From Kryptolebias marmoratus (taxonomy: Eukaryota > Chordata > Actinopteri > Cyprinodontiformes > Rivulidae), in the NCBI RefSeq assembly GCF_001649575.2, contig NC_051453.1:21115519-21179518 (forward strand): a DNA stretch of 64,000 bases, written 5' to 3'. Positions 33,185 to 44,967 of this stretch are shown piece by piece. The translations under genes were made by a program, and so were the position numbers. The notes beneath the pieces were generated by a model. The model did no database searches. It was not told the DNA's origin and saw only the letters and a list, made by a program, of their open reading frames with translations. The number at the start of each line of letters is the position of its first letter. Position 1 is the first letter of the stretch.

Positions 33185-33620
33185 AAGAGACTGGAATGAG
33201 GTTCTGAATCCTGTGGTCTGAACTGTGATTACAGAACATGTGAGCGATACCCAGTCTCAGCATCAGAATCAGTACTTGACTCATCTGGAAAAACCTTTAG
33301 CTGATTTCCATTTTATTTTATTTTTTATTTTTTATTTTTTTGCCTCATGGGGATCATTAAAATTTTGTCTTGATCTTATCTCCTAAATCATAATCTTTAA
33401 ATCTGTTTGAATATGTGCTAACCTGCTTTTCCACTGATGCGGTAATCTGTGTCTAATTTAGTTTTCATTTCATTTGAAATCAGGCTGTGGGTCTTTTAAG
33501 GTGTCACACACTCTCAGCATCGGTTTAATCAGAGCCACGGTGGCAGATAATTACATTTGTTTTGCAGTGCTGCCTCCGTATTTACAGTAAATTATCAGCA
33601 CAGGCAACGGGCACTTAATT
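33185..33620. other. Unique spacer between Rep-A copies
   Basis: About 440 bp, with a TTTTATTTT-rich run at about 33310-33340. No gene was seen. Confidence 0.4.
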
Positions 33621-33624
33621 ACTG

Positions 33625-34395
33625 GCCTAGCATTACTTGAAGGTACACATGTCGCCCACAACCAATCATGCTAGAATTTTAAACTAAGTTTTATGACAAT
33701 TAGTTTTATACTAAGTGTTAGGATGAGAAATGACAGAGTCATTTTGACCAAACCCTGTAAATGACGTCATGAGATATTGAGCAAGATCTTTTAGCGCTCA
33801 AAGCTAGTACCACACCAATTTTTAGCTCAATATCTGTAAAATTGACTGAGTTATAATATTTTTTTGTTGGCTAATGTCAGTTAGCAGTCATCTTGAATGA
33901 AGTTGACTCCATATGTTAAGGAGTTGTAATCAAACAGCCAATGAACACCTTAAGAGTTTTGTGAAAACTTGTCCAGTGGTTCATGAGATATTTTGCTAAC
34001 AGACAAAAACAGTTGACTCCAAAAGTAAATGGCAAAGTTTGAAGCAAAGATGATGGGCAAGCAGTTAGTGCTCAGCGCATTAGTTGGGGATGACTCTCAT
34101 CCACGAACAGGCCAAACTTTACATCAATATCTGTTAAACTGACTGAGTTATAGCCATTTTTGAGTTTGCTAACTGTAGTAGCCGTGGCAGCCATCTTCAA
34201 TGAGGTTGACTCCAAACGTTAATCAGTTCTAGATGTAAACCCAAAAATTTACTTCCTGATAACTATATCAAAATCCATCCAGTTGTTCATGAGATATTTT
34301 GCAAACAGACAGATGAAGAAACAGACACGTACACACACACACATACATGCAAGAACATTATCACCCTCTTGCCTTCAGCAGGAGGCAATAAAAAT
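33625..34395 (-). repeat. Rep-A copy 10, both ends present
   Basis: Box 'ggcctagcattacttgaagg', cores at 33887 (gtcatcttg) and 34190 (gccatcttc), 303 bp apart, then 'aacagacagatgaagaaac', an AC-rich run, and a hairpin TTGCCT (34369-34374) / AGGCAA (34383-34388) followed by 'taaaaatg'. This is the best single copy for defining both termini. Confidence 0.85.
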
Positions 34396-34850
34396 GTAGA
34401 CATACATTTCCCTGCATTTCCTCTCAGTGTCCACAGTGTCATCCCCTTAAGTTGCCAAGAGAGTGTGTTGGGGTGAAATCATGAGGGTCTTCTGTAATAG
34501 GCTGGCAGACGTGCAGGCACAGCCTGTGGAACCTTACAGGCTGCTGAGGCTGGTCTTGGCATCGCTTTTGGCAGCGATATGGTTCTGTTCTGCTTCTCTC
34601 ACACTACACATTCTCTGTGAAACAAGCAAAAAAAAGAAGTTTTAACTAGCTGGTCTTACCACTTCTTTATAAATGAGGAAGCCCTTGGCATAAATGGATC
34701 TACATGTTCATTTGGTATATTAAGAGAGACACACAGTTAAAGAGTGTTCATTACAATTGTAAATTTTTGCCCTCGGGCCCTTCGCCCAGCGCTAGATTAC
34801 ATGAGGTCTACGCTCACGGACAGCGCCTGGCATCTGATTGAGGGTCCAGT
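34396..34850. other. Unique intergenic DNA
   Basis: No gene was supported. A short frame at 34463-34645 has a hydrophobic C-terminal stretch but ends in a Lys run encoded by an A-rich tract. 34770-34850 is GC-balanced and runs into the TAATTA cluster. Confidence 0.35.
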
Positions 34851-34855
34851 GCAGC

Positions 34856-35153
34856 TAATTAATTTCATTAGAAAGTGAAGTCATCTTCTAGCAGGAATTA
34901 ATATTTGGAGCGTCATGTTGCTAATTTATTTCCAGATTTAATTAGCTCAGAGAAGAAATGTTGCTTGGGCAAGAGGACTTTTTAATTATCAGCTTGGATA
35001 AATTTGAAAATGTTGATGCCTAAGGGTTGAGTTAATTAAAACCTGCATTATTTTAACTTTAATTAGCTCCCATCTTTGTTTTTCCTCACCATATGGCCAT
35101 GTCCTGTAGTCAAATTTAGTTAATTAAGCTAATTAAGCTAATCATTTTAATTA
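34856..35153. promoter_or_regulatory. Cluster of eight TAATTA homeodomain-type sites
   Basis: Exact TAATTA hexamers start at 34856, 34939, 34983, 35033, 35060, 35121, 35130 and 35148. TAATTA is the core of many homeodomain sites, including LIM-homeodomain factors. The block is non-repetitive and flanked by motif-rich sequence ('ggcatctgattgagggtcc'). It may be an enhancer in the lmo4 desert. In AT-rich DNA some of these would occur by chance, but eight in 300 bp is dense. Confidence 0.4.
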
Positions 35154-35463
35154 CTCAAGACAATGTGATTGGATAGGGGATGACTGCAAGTTTATGGCCA
35201 AGTGCTTGTTTTTCATTAAGTTGAAGGGACAGAGTTATTTCTGATTGCATTTGGCAAGCATAGCAAAGGAGTTTGAGAATGTGACAGCCTTTGAGATATT
35301 AAGGCTGAAGTCTAATTGCATTCCTTGATTTAAAAAAAAAAGAAAAAAGAAAAATCTTGTCACCACCAGGAGAGCTACGATTTGGTACAATGTCTTTAAG
35401 GTTTCTGGGTGTATGCTGATGATGGCCTCTTCTCCATCACAGTAAAAAACTTTTCTTCACATT

Positions 35464-36143
35464 TTAAAAAGAGATAATCTGGTCATTATTGATGTGATGT
35501 TCTGTCAAATAGTTATGGAACGTTAGTACTTCAGTCAGACAACACAGAGTAATCTTCATCCAGGCTAGGTTTCCCTCATTCGGCAACACCTGTTTATTAC
35601 TGTTTTTCAGGCAACTGTTTCTCAAAAATGGCATGCTAGTGTAAAATAATGATACATTCCCTAATACTACACTTCCACATGACACTGTTTGTCACATCCC
35701 AAATGCACATTCTGTGACTCCAAAAATTCAACATGGCGGGACTAAAAAAAAGATGACCTTTTGGCTTCAATTTTGAACAACAGGAGGAAGAGAAGACATT
35801 TAGTCCATCTTCATTAATGTCAGTGGTAGTAACGGGGACATTCGGTTTGAGAAAACAGCAAAAAACCAAACAAACATGCAAAAGTGTAGAGGTTTAATAT
35901 TTGCTAATATATCGTTCTTTCACACCTGTAGGATATTTTTGCGAAAGAGTTGCTTTATAAGCCTCAAAATCAATTTTTTTAAAATGGGCCCTCGCATAGC
36001 TTGTCATTAGCTTAGCCTGGAGGAGGACTTCTGCCCTTTTCTCCATATTCCATCTATGACAGGTGTCACGGATAATAAGGCACTAATTATTGAGAACTGT
36101 TTGACAGAACATGACATCCAAAATGGCCAGACTATCCCTTTAA
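35464..36143. mobile_element. Long-TIR MITE, copy 1
   Basis: The two ends are imperfect inverted repeats over 100 bp or more: left 'gagataatctggtc' … 'gatgttctgtcaaatagtt' … 'atccaggctagg'; the complement of the right reads 'gggatagtctggcc' … 'catgttctgtcaaacagtt' … 'ctccaggctaagc'. TTAA occurs at both borders (35464-35467, 36140-36143), suggesting a piggyBac-type target. The interior has 'ttgctttataagcctcaaa', shared with the copy at 44968. No transposase. Confidence 0.7.
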
Positions 36144-37220
36144 GGATGTCTGGTGTCAGAAGGGATGCCCACCACCTCGAGCATGCAGCAGACAAAGGGT
36201 CTGCGGACAGAGCACATTGTTTCTTTGCTGGAAAATCAAATTGTATCGTGTAATAGGGTGTGTGTGTGTGCATTTGCTGGTGGGATGAGACCCTGCCCTT
36301 CCCCTCTCTGACCCTGCCGAGCGAGCGCAATGGCTGTGGTGAAGAGGGGTGGGGGAGGGGGTTGGGGGGGAGTCTGCGTGAGCTGCTAGCAGCTGTGCGT
36401 CAGTCTGGAAGCAAGCTGGGCCCATCCAGAAGCCAGGCCTAGCTGACAGATGCAGAAGCTAAGCCCAATAATGAAATAATACAGGGAGACATCATGTCCG
36501 TGGTTTCCATCATTGTTAAAAGATTTTGGTACTGAGTACCCCCACTTAGGTAATTTGTTTCGATGTATAATCCTATTGCTCACTATTAAATTAAACCAAC
36601 TGGTCATTTCTGTTTGGAGCCTATAAATAAACTGGTTGCTATGTGCATGGGCAGTATGTGGGACGTCTCATCTGATTAGAGGGGAAGCACTTAATAATTT
36701 ATACTGAAAAAGGTGACCTTCAGTGTCAGGTGACCCCGATGGTCTGCCACACATATGGTCCCTTAATATTACTAATGTCTGTTCTTAATGTATTTTTACA
36801 ATCCCGATCCAGAACCACTCTGCCCAAATTGTTTTAGACAAATGTCGATGTGCTGAGAGAGACGCTGCAAAAATCTGTCCGTGTGGTCAACAGTAGTTCT
36901 GGACTTTGGCCGCAATGGTGCAAGGGAGATAATAGGACCCTCTCTGCTTTTATCATTAGCAGGGCTGGTTAGTCATCAGCGTGGAGGGGAGGAGAGGATG
37001 CCCCTGCCCATCTCTTCACAGGTTGCAGTGTAACTTGGAATGCAGCGTGAGAGCAGAATTAGTCACCACGTCTCCATTAGGTGTTCACCTACTTCAGAAG
37101 CATTTTGCTGTAAAAGCTTCTGTCTTCCAGTGAATGCCCAACATGATCAACGCACATTAATGCTCACGTTCCTCCATGCAGCCGAGATGTTCTTATCGCA
37201 CTTTCTAATGCTTCAGCTTC
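36144..37220. other. Unique intergenic DNA
   Basis: Holds a G-rich run (about 36340-36372) and non-repetitive blocks at 36640-37020. Several overlapping frames at 36007-36442 lack motifs. No gene was supported. Confidence 0.35.
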
Positions 37221-37224
37221 GTGT

Positions 37225-37855
37225 AACTCTCTGCTGATCAGCGAAGGCAGATGATAATGTTTCGGCTTGTGCGTGTTTGCATGTCTGTTCGCAAAATATC
37301 TCATTGGCCACTGGACACATTGTATTGAAACTTGCAGAAAATAATCTCTGGATGTACATCTACAGTTTGTTAACTTTTGGAGTCAGCTTGAATCGAGATT
37401 GTTTCCGCAGCCGACTGACTTTAAAATAAAATAAAAAAAGTTGTAACTCAGTGAATTTTACCAATATGAACACAATTTGATCTGGTAGTTGCTGAGACCG
37501 ATTCCCAAGACATATTCTGAGCACTAACAGTATGCCCAAGATTTTGTTTAAATTTTTGCTATTAACATTTTGGAGTCAAATCTGACTGTTAGTAAAATAT
37601 CTGCAACTGATCGTTTGGAGCCAGCTCCATTCAAGATGGCTGCCATACCCCATTGATCATAGAAAATCAAAAAATGGCTATAATTCAGTTAATTTTACAT
37701 TTATTGAACTAGAATTTGATGTGGTGTGGTAATAGTAACTTAGAGTCATTCATCACACACTGTGAGCGTGATATCTTACAGTATAACATGAAATTGTGCA
37801 TAAAGTTATTTTCAAGGTTTGACCAAAATGGTAACTCTGTCAGCAGGTAAGGAAG
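37225..37855 (+). repeat. Rep-A copy 11
   Basis: Starts 'gcgaaggcagatgataatg', then 'gcaaaatatctcattggcc'. The first monomer's core is decayed; the second has AAGATGGC at 37632. It ends near 'tttgaccaaaatggtaactc' without the closing box. Confidence 0.75.
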
Positions 37856-37924
37856 CTTTTGACTGACTAGACACACTAATCAAGCAGACTTAAACATTCA
37901 GCAGTGTTGGGATTATAAGCATAA

Positions 37925-38270
37925 ACAGTCACCGGCCACTTTGTTAGGTCCACCTGTTGACCAAAATCTTAACACAAATAGCTAATCAGCCAATCACATG
38001 GCAACAACTCAATGTCTTAAGGCCTGTAGATGTGGTGAAGATAACCTGATGAAGTTCAAATTGGGAATCAGAACAAGGAAGGAAGCAGATTTAGGTGACT
38101 TTAAATGTCACGTTATTCTTACTGCCAGACTGGCTGGTCTGGCACCAAGAACGTCTCTTTTGAGCCATTTGAGAATGTGACAGCCTTTGAGATATTATGC
38201 AGCATTTGTGTGAACGAAAAAGCCTTAAGATCAGAGGAAAATGGACTGACTGGTTCGAGATGGCAACCAG
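37925..38270 (+). mobile_element. Tc1/mariner-type transposon 5' fragment
   Basis: Begins 'cagtcaccggccactttgtt', followed by 'aatcagccaatcacatggca' and 'gactggctggtctggc', words I recall from a common fish DNA transposon whose end reads 'cactttattaggtacacct'. It is truncated on the right, where a SINE fragment starts. Confidence 0.62.
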
Positions 38271-38284
38271 ATGAGAAGAAGCCA

Positions 38285-38395
38285 TATTTCTGTGAGGAGT
38301 TTGCATGGTCTTCCCCTTCTTTCTCCAGGTATTTCAGTTTCCTCCAACAGTCCAAAATCATGCATGTTAGGTTAATTAGTATCTCTAAATTGGCC

Positions 38396-38400
<5 letters not shown>
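38285..38400 (+). mobile_element. tRNA-type SINE, central fragment
   Basis: Contains 'ggagtttgcatggtcttccc', 'tttcctccaacagtccaaaa', 'catgcatgttaggttaatta' and 'ctctaaattggcccta'. This is the same SINE body as at 41800-42125. It is followed directly by (TG)n at 38401-38426. Confidence 0.72.
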
Positions 38401-38426
<26 letters not shown>

Positions 38427-38604
38427 CAGGGATAGTTGTTTTAATATGGTCTTCTAATGTATGGGGCGCCGTTTGTAAAGGAGCTTGTGCTCAAAATTCA
38501 TGCCTAAATTTTGTCACATTTAGCTTCAAACACTGTTTTAAAATGTAGTGTTGATTTTCTGATGTCACTTTTTACAACATTTAGCTAGTTACATGTAATT
38601 GTTA

Positions 38605-38790
38605 CAGCTACATGCTAAATATAAATCTAAATGCTAAATGTTAAATATAAATGTTAAATGTTAAATCTAAATATTATATGTTAAATCTAAATGTTAAATG
38701 TTAAATCTAAATGTTAAATGTTAAATCTAAATGTTAAATGTTAAATCTAAATATTATATGTTAAATCTAAATGTTAAATGTTAAATCCCA
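38605..38790 (+). repeat. 20-bp minisatellite with alternating variant
   Basis: Unit 'aaatctaaatgttaaatgtt' repeated about nine times. The variant 'aaatctaaatattatatgtt' recurs near 38663 and 38743, spaced four units (80 bp) apart, hinting at higher-order duplication. Confidence 0.85.
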
Positions 38791-40074
38791 GAAACATTTA
38801 CAAGAAATATACAAAAACCCAAATCCTGACAATCTAAAAGAAACATATAAATGGTTTTAATGCATTTCTTTCTATCTCGATTTTGTTTATCTTTATTCTA
38901 TATTCATTTATTTATTTTTTGCATTACTCTCACTCACTCATTTTCAGTAAGCAACTAGATCACAGGAAGCAGTGTGTGCAAACTTAACAAAAACTTAAGA
39001 GATAAAATTAGCTACAATTGAAAATCCTTTTATTTTATTGAAACCAAAAATGCTAAATAAATTAAACTATTTTATAAAGTCTCAAAGTTTCAACCACCAA
39101 CCGTCATGGCAGCTATCTCCTGAATGAGTTGAAGGTTTTCATGTGTAAATGCTGAATCAGCATTCCCACAACTATGATCCTTGAACATAAAAGGTTATTA
39201 AGTTACATAAATCTATCATTCATCTTTGTTATTACCTAAATTATTCCTAGAAATTGCATCAGATTTTGTCATATTAGACTTCATTATTAGTTCCATTCTG
39301 TCCCGGGTTTTGCGGTGGGTCCAACATAAGCCCCTCCTTGGCCAAGAAGCTCTCAGTAAGAAGCAGCCTAATAGATTCAGATGAAAGGAAAGAGCCATGG
39401 AAGCTTCAACCAGCAGAGAGCAAGGAGAGCATCTGCTCAAAGGCCACCTCCCCACGCCCAGATCACCATCTCCAGAAGAACTCGGGCATGGAGCCTCCAT
39501 CTCCCCAGTTCCACACTAATTCCAGCGCCCCCGCCACACGCAGGCTAATTAGGGCCATGCATTTATTTATGACTGAGCTCATTAAACAGGGAAAAAGATG
39601 GTCGCTGCTCTGAAAACACATTAGTCCCGAAGGAAACTGCCTGTGAAGTCGCACTCCTCAGGCTGTTTCAGGTCACAGATTCTGAGTCTTTATGACATAT
39701 GAAGAAACAGAAAGATCTAATGCCTTTTTTATAAAAAAAAAAAAAAAATGAAAAAAAGAGAAAAACATCAGTATGGAGGCAGTGGAGTGATGGTGCAGGA
39801 CATTCTTCAGGGTGTATTTGAGACTGCTTGAACTGGTCCCATAATTGCATGAATAGGTCACTGACCGGGAGATGAAAAGAAATTTCCCTCTCAGGTCCTG
39901 TGCTTTGCCTTATTTGTCTTCAGGTATTTGTGAAACCAGTTCTGGCCGTAATGTGCTTCTTCTAACTGTCGCAAAACCATAACAGCACAATGATTAGTAG
40001 ACAAAGCCTAACATAGAGGACCTCAAAAAGCCTTCGCTGTCAAAAACTCACTACCTCCAATTTTTTATTTTTTT

Positions 40075-40137
<63 letters not shown>

Positions 40138-40740
40138 CGATGGTATTTAAGTTAATTTAAGACGGAGGCAATGCCAAGCTATGAAATAAAAGATAGAGGG
40201 TATTCCTCAGGTGTATTTTTTCTCCCTGGTGTGCTTGTCTTTTTCTCTCTCTTGGTATGTGTGTGTGTGTGTGTGTAAAGGGCAAAGACAGAGAGATCTT
40301 AGGCAGATCCTACTCCCTTCCTTGTAATTGCAAAGATAATGCCAAATCACACAGTCCTTTGCCGAGCCAACTGGCATCTTGATAGCTCCAAGTTTGCAGA
40401 CACTGAGGAATCTCTTATTTTTGTACTTGAACTTTCAAGGTAAAATAGAGGCATCTTAAGATTGTTAGCATTACCAGCCACTGATACAAGTAAAGCTAAA
40501 ATGTGATACGATTCTAAATGTTTACAGAGTTTCTGTTCAAATTTAATGCCATTTTGTCTTTTCACTTTTACAAAGGGAAAATAGCATACCAGAATATCTT
40601 CGCTGCCCACCATTCTGCTGTTATGTGAAGTTGGTATCAAGAGCAGCAGGAGATGACACTAACTCTTTTGTAAGTAAATTCAGAAGAAGAAGGTGCATTT
40701 AACAACTTTTGGTCACAGTCCAAGCAGAAGATAACAAATT
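38791..40740. other. Mostly unique DNA, with a TA microsatellite and possible conserved block
   Basis: 39060-39190 resembles a Rep-C arm (TGCTGAATCAGCA at 39150-39162). 39300-39640 is non-repetitive ('cgcaggctaattagggccat', 'ttatgactgagctcattaaa') and may be conserved. (TA)n lies at 40078-40136, (GT)n at 40258-40276 and poly-A at 39734. No gene was supported. Confidence 0.4.
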
Positions 40741-40744
40741 CTAA

Positions 40745-41745
40745 ATTCAAGGCTTAGCATTCCTTGAAGGAATGCTTGTTTCTCGCCGTCATTCGTGTCA
40801 GAGTTTTAGACTAAGATCATACTGTGTTGCAGCCGTTTCAGTCGAACCTTAAAAATTCTATCACGCTCAATCTTGTGCGATATCACAAGACGTCGCGCTC
40901 AAAGTATGTGCTGTGAATAACTCAGCTGCAATCATTCAAAATTTTAGCTCAATATCTGTAAGTTTGACAAAGTTATAGCTATTTTTTTGTTGGCACATAT
41001 TGATGAGCATTAACAGTGATCTTGGTTTGGATTGATCACAAAAGATAATCAGTTGGTGATGTACATCCAATGATTACTTTTTGAAAGTTGCATTAAAATC
41101 CATTCAGTGGTTCATGAGATTTTTTGCTAACAGACAAACAGAGTTGATTCTAATAGTTAAGGCTAAAGTTTTAAGCAAATATCTTGCACAATGAGTAGTG
41201 CGTAAAGTATGTGTTGTGAATGAGTCTAAGCTATTACCACAGCACATTTTAGAACAATATCTGTATAACTGAACGGTTTATAGCTATTGTTGTGTTTTCT
41301 AAGGTCTGTTGGCTGTGACAACCATCTTGAATTGCATTGGCTCTAAAAGATAATGACTTGTAGAGGTACATTCAATGATTATTGTCTGAAAGTTTCCTGA
41401 ACATCCATCCAGTTGCTCATAAGATATTTTGTTAACAGGCAGGCAGTGTTGACTCTAAACAGCTACAGACAAAATTTTAACCAAAGATCTTGTGCAATCT
41501 GTGCACATAATATGTGATGTGGATCAGTCACAGCTACTAACGCACTAAAATTTAGGTTAATATCTGTAAATTTGTAGCATTATTATGTTTTTAGGGTCAG
41601 TTGGTTAGGAATGGGGTTGACTCTTAGAGTTAATCAGTTATAGATGTTCATCCAGTGATTACTTTCTGTAAGTTTCTGAGATATTTTGGTATCAGACAGA
41701 CAGGTGGACACAGACACAAGCAAAAAACTTTTGTTGCCTTTTTAT
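40745..41745 (-). repeat. Rep-A copy 12, three monomers
   Basis: Box 'ggcttagcattccttgaagg' plus 'aatgcttgtttctcgcc'. Cores lie at 41016 (gtgatcttg) and 41321 (accatcttg), 305 bp apart, with a third decayed near 41620. It ends 'agacagacaggtggacacag', then a degenerate 'ttgttgccttttt'. Confidence 0.8.
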
Positions 41746-41794
41746 AAGTAAACATGATTGTGAGCCTGTAGCCACGAAAGGAACAGCAGACAAT

Positions 41795-42125
41795 AAAAAC
41801 TGGTGCAGTTGGCTACTACTGTTGTCCTGGGTTTGACTCCCAGTTGGGGTCTTTCTGTGTGGGGTTCAGATGTTCTTCCTGTGCATGTCTGCATTTTCTT
41901 TGGGTACTTCAGTTTCTTCCCACAATCCAAAACCATGCATGTTAGGTTAACTAGTAACTCTAAATTAGCCCTTGGTGTGAGTGGGAATTGTTGCCTCTTT
42001 GTGACCCTGTAGTGGACTGGTGACCTGTCCAGGGTCTCCCCCGCATCTTATCCAAAGACTGCTGGAGACAAGCACCAGCTACCACACCCAGCAACATGGA
42101 CAAGTAGGTAAAGAAAATGGATGAA
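41795..42125 (+). mobile_element. tRNA-derived SINE, near full length
   Basis: Polymerase III boxes are visible: A-box-like 'tggtgcagttgg' at about 41800 and B-box-like 'gggtttgactccc' at about 41829. The body includes 'catgcatgttaggttaac' and 'ggactggtgacctgtccagg', and the tail ends 'aaaatggatgaat'. This is a widespread teleost SINE, possibly V-SINE related; the family name is uncertain. Confidence 0.8.
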
Positions 42126-42164
42126 TAGACAGTTTTATGCTTATGATAGTATCTTGGTGGTCAC

Positions 42165-43297
42165 ATCTTGGTGGAGCAGCAGTGGTTCAGGAGGTTCGTC
42201 CTGTAACCGGAGGGTTGCCAGTTCAAACCCCCACCCTGTCAGTCTCAGCTGTTGTGTCCTTGGGCAAGACACTTCACCTGCCTTACCTACTGGTGCCTCA
42301 CTTCTGTAAGCCTGCCCCAGGGCAGCTGTGGCTACAATGTAGCTTACCATCATCAGTGTGTGAATGTGTCGCACAGTGGAAATTTGTTTTTGTTTAAAGT
42401 GTGGTTTTTCTTGTTGGGTGTTTTTGTTGCATGTTTTTATTTTTCTATCTATTTGCATGGTTGTATTTTTCGGTCTATTTGCATGTTTGTATTTTTTTAT
42501 CCACTGTGGACTCTGAGGACTAAATGGCTGATGCCGGCCACCTGCGCGGGGTGGGCGTGCCGGGAGGCAGCGTATCCGGGACCTGCTAGACGTTGGTGGT
42601 GGATTTTAAAGGGCAGAGAAACAACCAGGAAGTGTGTGTGACAGGGGACTGCGACCCCGAACGAGCAAGTGGTTTGTGCCGACGGATACCAGTGGGAACG
42701 ACGTGTCGGATCGACAGCGGGCAGAGGGGGAACTCTGCCCTGGTCCGTAAGTAACGTTCCACTGATTGTCTGCAGGGACTCTTGCTGGTATAGCTGGGAC
42801 ATCCGCCGCTCGGTGATCGCTTTTCTGGCCCAGGTGTTTTGTTTTAACAGGAAGCCTGTGGGGCGGCGCTTTGCGTGGAGCGACTGGAGTGAGCTGCAAC
42901 TTTCGCAGGAGGCGGTGGAATCGGGGCGGTGACGTCGGACTGGACGGAGCGCAGGATTCGCTGTCCCAATCGGACTCCGTGGATGTTGCCCTTGTAGGAC
43001 CATTTTAGCGTGTTCAGGATTGGGACATTTTAATATTTTCTTATTGTGTTTTTACTGTCTTTTAAAAAGAAAACTGAACATTTTTACCCCTTTTGGGGAA
43101 TAAAAATCCTGATCGATTGAACTGTCCTCCCTTGGTGCTGTCGAACTGTTTTCCTCCTCGTTGTCTGGGAACCTGTGATGCCCAGCTGGCATTAAGCTGG
43201 GTGTTACAAATGAATGGGTGAATGATTGTAGTGTGAAGCACTTTGGGGTCCTTGGACTAGTTAAAGCGCTATATAAGTGCAAGCCATTTACCATTTG
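42165..43297 (+). mobile_element. tRNA-derived SINE, second family, split by a solo LTR
   Basis: Left part 42165-42366: A-box-like 'tggagcagcagtgg', B-box-like 'agttcaaaccc' at 42220-42230, then 'gtgtccttgggcaagacact' and 'tggctacaatgtagctt'. Right part 43213-43297: 'aatgggtgaatgattg', 'agcactttggggtccttgg', 'aagcgctatataagtgc'. The two parts join into one familiar SINE once the LTR and one AATG are removed. Confidence 0.85.
42367..43208 (+). mobile_element. Solo LTR, family C, inside the SINE
   Basis: 842 bp, starting TGTCGCACAG and ending GGTGTTACA, with AATG at 42363-42366 and 43209-43212. AATAAA at about 43100 lies about 110 bp before the end, as in an R-U5 arrangement. Family C shows no resemblance to LTRs A or B. 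Long frames in it (for example 42497-43003 on the minus strand) overlap the LTR and are not genes. Confidence 0.75.
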
Positions 43298-43519
43298 TGC
43301 ATTATGTGTACATCAAGTGATATGAAAGCTTAAACAAACCTTTCACTTTGGGTTTTACAGAGAAAATTCTGAGCTTAGGTTAAATGAGAATCAGCCTGCA
43401 TACCTAATGTCCATACTAATGCTTTACTGATTTTTATAATAAACATTAATAAGGACGGCAGATTTTAGCAAATTAGGTAAACTTAGTGAAAATGTGCAAC
43501 TTCATGTCATTATTTGACT

Positions 43520-44830
43520 CAATTTCTTCTGTATATTCATATGCTGCTGCTTGTCTGAGACAAGGCTGTGGGCCCACAGCTTAAGGAAAAATCTCCAGAA
43601 CGTCCTCTCCTCAGCTATTTCCTCCAGCTCATCCAGAGGGACTCCAAGGCGTTCCCAAGCCAGCTGTGAAATGTAATCGCTCAGCAAAGTCCTGGGTCTG
43701 CTCCAAAGTTTCTTCCCATTGGGACATGTCTGAAATGCCTCCCTTGGAAGGCATCCTTACTGTGTAATATTGCTGTGTAGATTTGATCTGATGTTAACAA
43801 CACAGTGACAATGTCTTCATTCTCCTCTTCTTACTCTAGACACTATCAGTCATAGTCTTTCTATCTAGTGTACCCTTGCATTTTGTCTTCTACTGCACTT
43901 ACCAGATATCCAAACCATCTCAACTGGCTCATTGTGATCCATAGAGCAGCGACTCCACTCCAAGCTCCTCCCCTATCACAAAGCTTGAGTCCAGCCATTC
44001 TAAGGAGGAAGCCTTTTTATAACCGTATGTATTTGCGATCTCATTGTTTCAGTCATTATCGAAAACACATAAGCTTAGATGAGGGTTAGAACATAGACTA
44101 ATTGGAAAATTGACCATTTTACCTTTCTGCTCAGTTCTCTCTTTATCACCAAAGACTGGTATCATGTCCATAGCGCTGCACAGTGTTCCAATTTGCTATT
44201 TTGTCTCCCACTCCATTTTACCCTTACTCATGAACATGACCCCAATACTTGAACCCACTCTTTTCTGGTTGAGGGTCATGACCTCAGCTTTGGAGATGCT
44301 GACCTCCATCACACTTGTTTTACACTCGGCTGTAAACCGTGCCAGTGTCTGCTGGAGGTCACGGCTTGAGGACCACATCATGTGCCAAAAATGGTGATGC
44401 AGTCCAAATCCTCCTAAACACGAGACCATCCGCTTCTTGGCTGTGGCTAGAAATTCTGTCTATGAAGGTTTGTACATAATCTGTGACAAAAAGCAGCCCT
44501 GAAAGGATCTAATATTTGCTAAGAAAATGTCTGACCAATTATTTGTAGCGTCAGCCAAACTTATTCTGGTTGTACAAGGACAGAAAAGGGCTTTAAGTCA
44601 AGGGCCTTAAACCCCATACTCCCAAAGAAGCACCTACAGGACATGTCATAGGCCTTCTACAATTGGATAAAACCCATAAAGAGTGGTTGTACAAACTTCC
44701 TTTCATCCTAAAATACCCTTGTGAGGGTAAACACTTAGTCCAGCATTCTATGAACAGAATAACAACTGCATGCTTCTCCTGATTCTGAGGTTTAACTGTC
44801 ATTCAAGGTCTTGTTTCTAGCAATTCTACA
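43520..44830 (-). mobile_element. RTE/Rex3-like LINE, heavily decayed
   Basis: Minus-strand words ISQLAWERLGVPLDELEEIA (about 43600-43680) match the C-terminal region seen at 5766-5940. Further right, 'catctcaactggctc' and 'aagcttgagtccagccattc' continue the family in order. No frame is intact, and small insertions and deletions are frequent. It is probably the oldest LINE copy here. Confidence 0.68.
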
Positions 44831-44967
44831 TAGACCTTTCCAGGGACGAGTAAGAGTCTATTGTATTAGCATATTCCTTAAACCCCTTCTGTAAAATGAG
44901 AGACAACCAGCCTGCTCTGCCAGTGTAAAGGCCCTTTTCTTGACTTTTAGACAATGAAACACAGACA

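Noticed and set aside
41800..42235. tRNA genes
   Set aside because: A- and B-box-like words belong to SINE heads; no cloverleaf or anticodon arm fits.
42497..43003. 168-codon minus-strand frame
   Set aside because: Lies in solo LTR C, with no domain.
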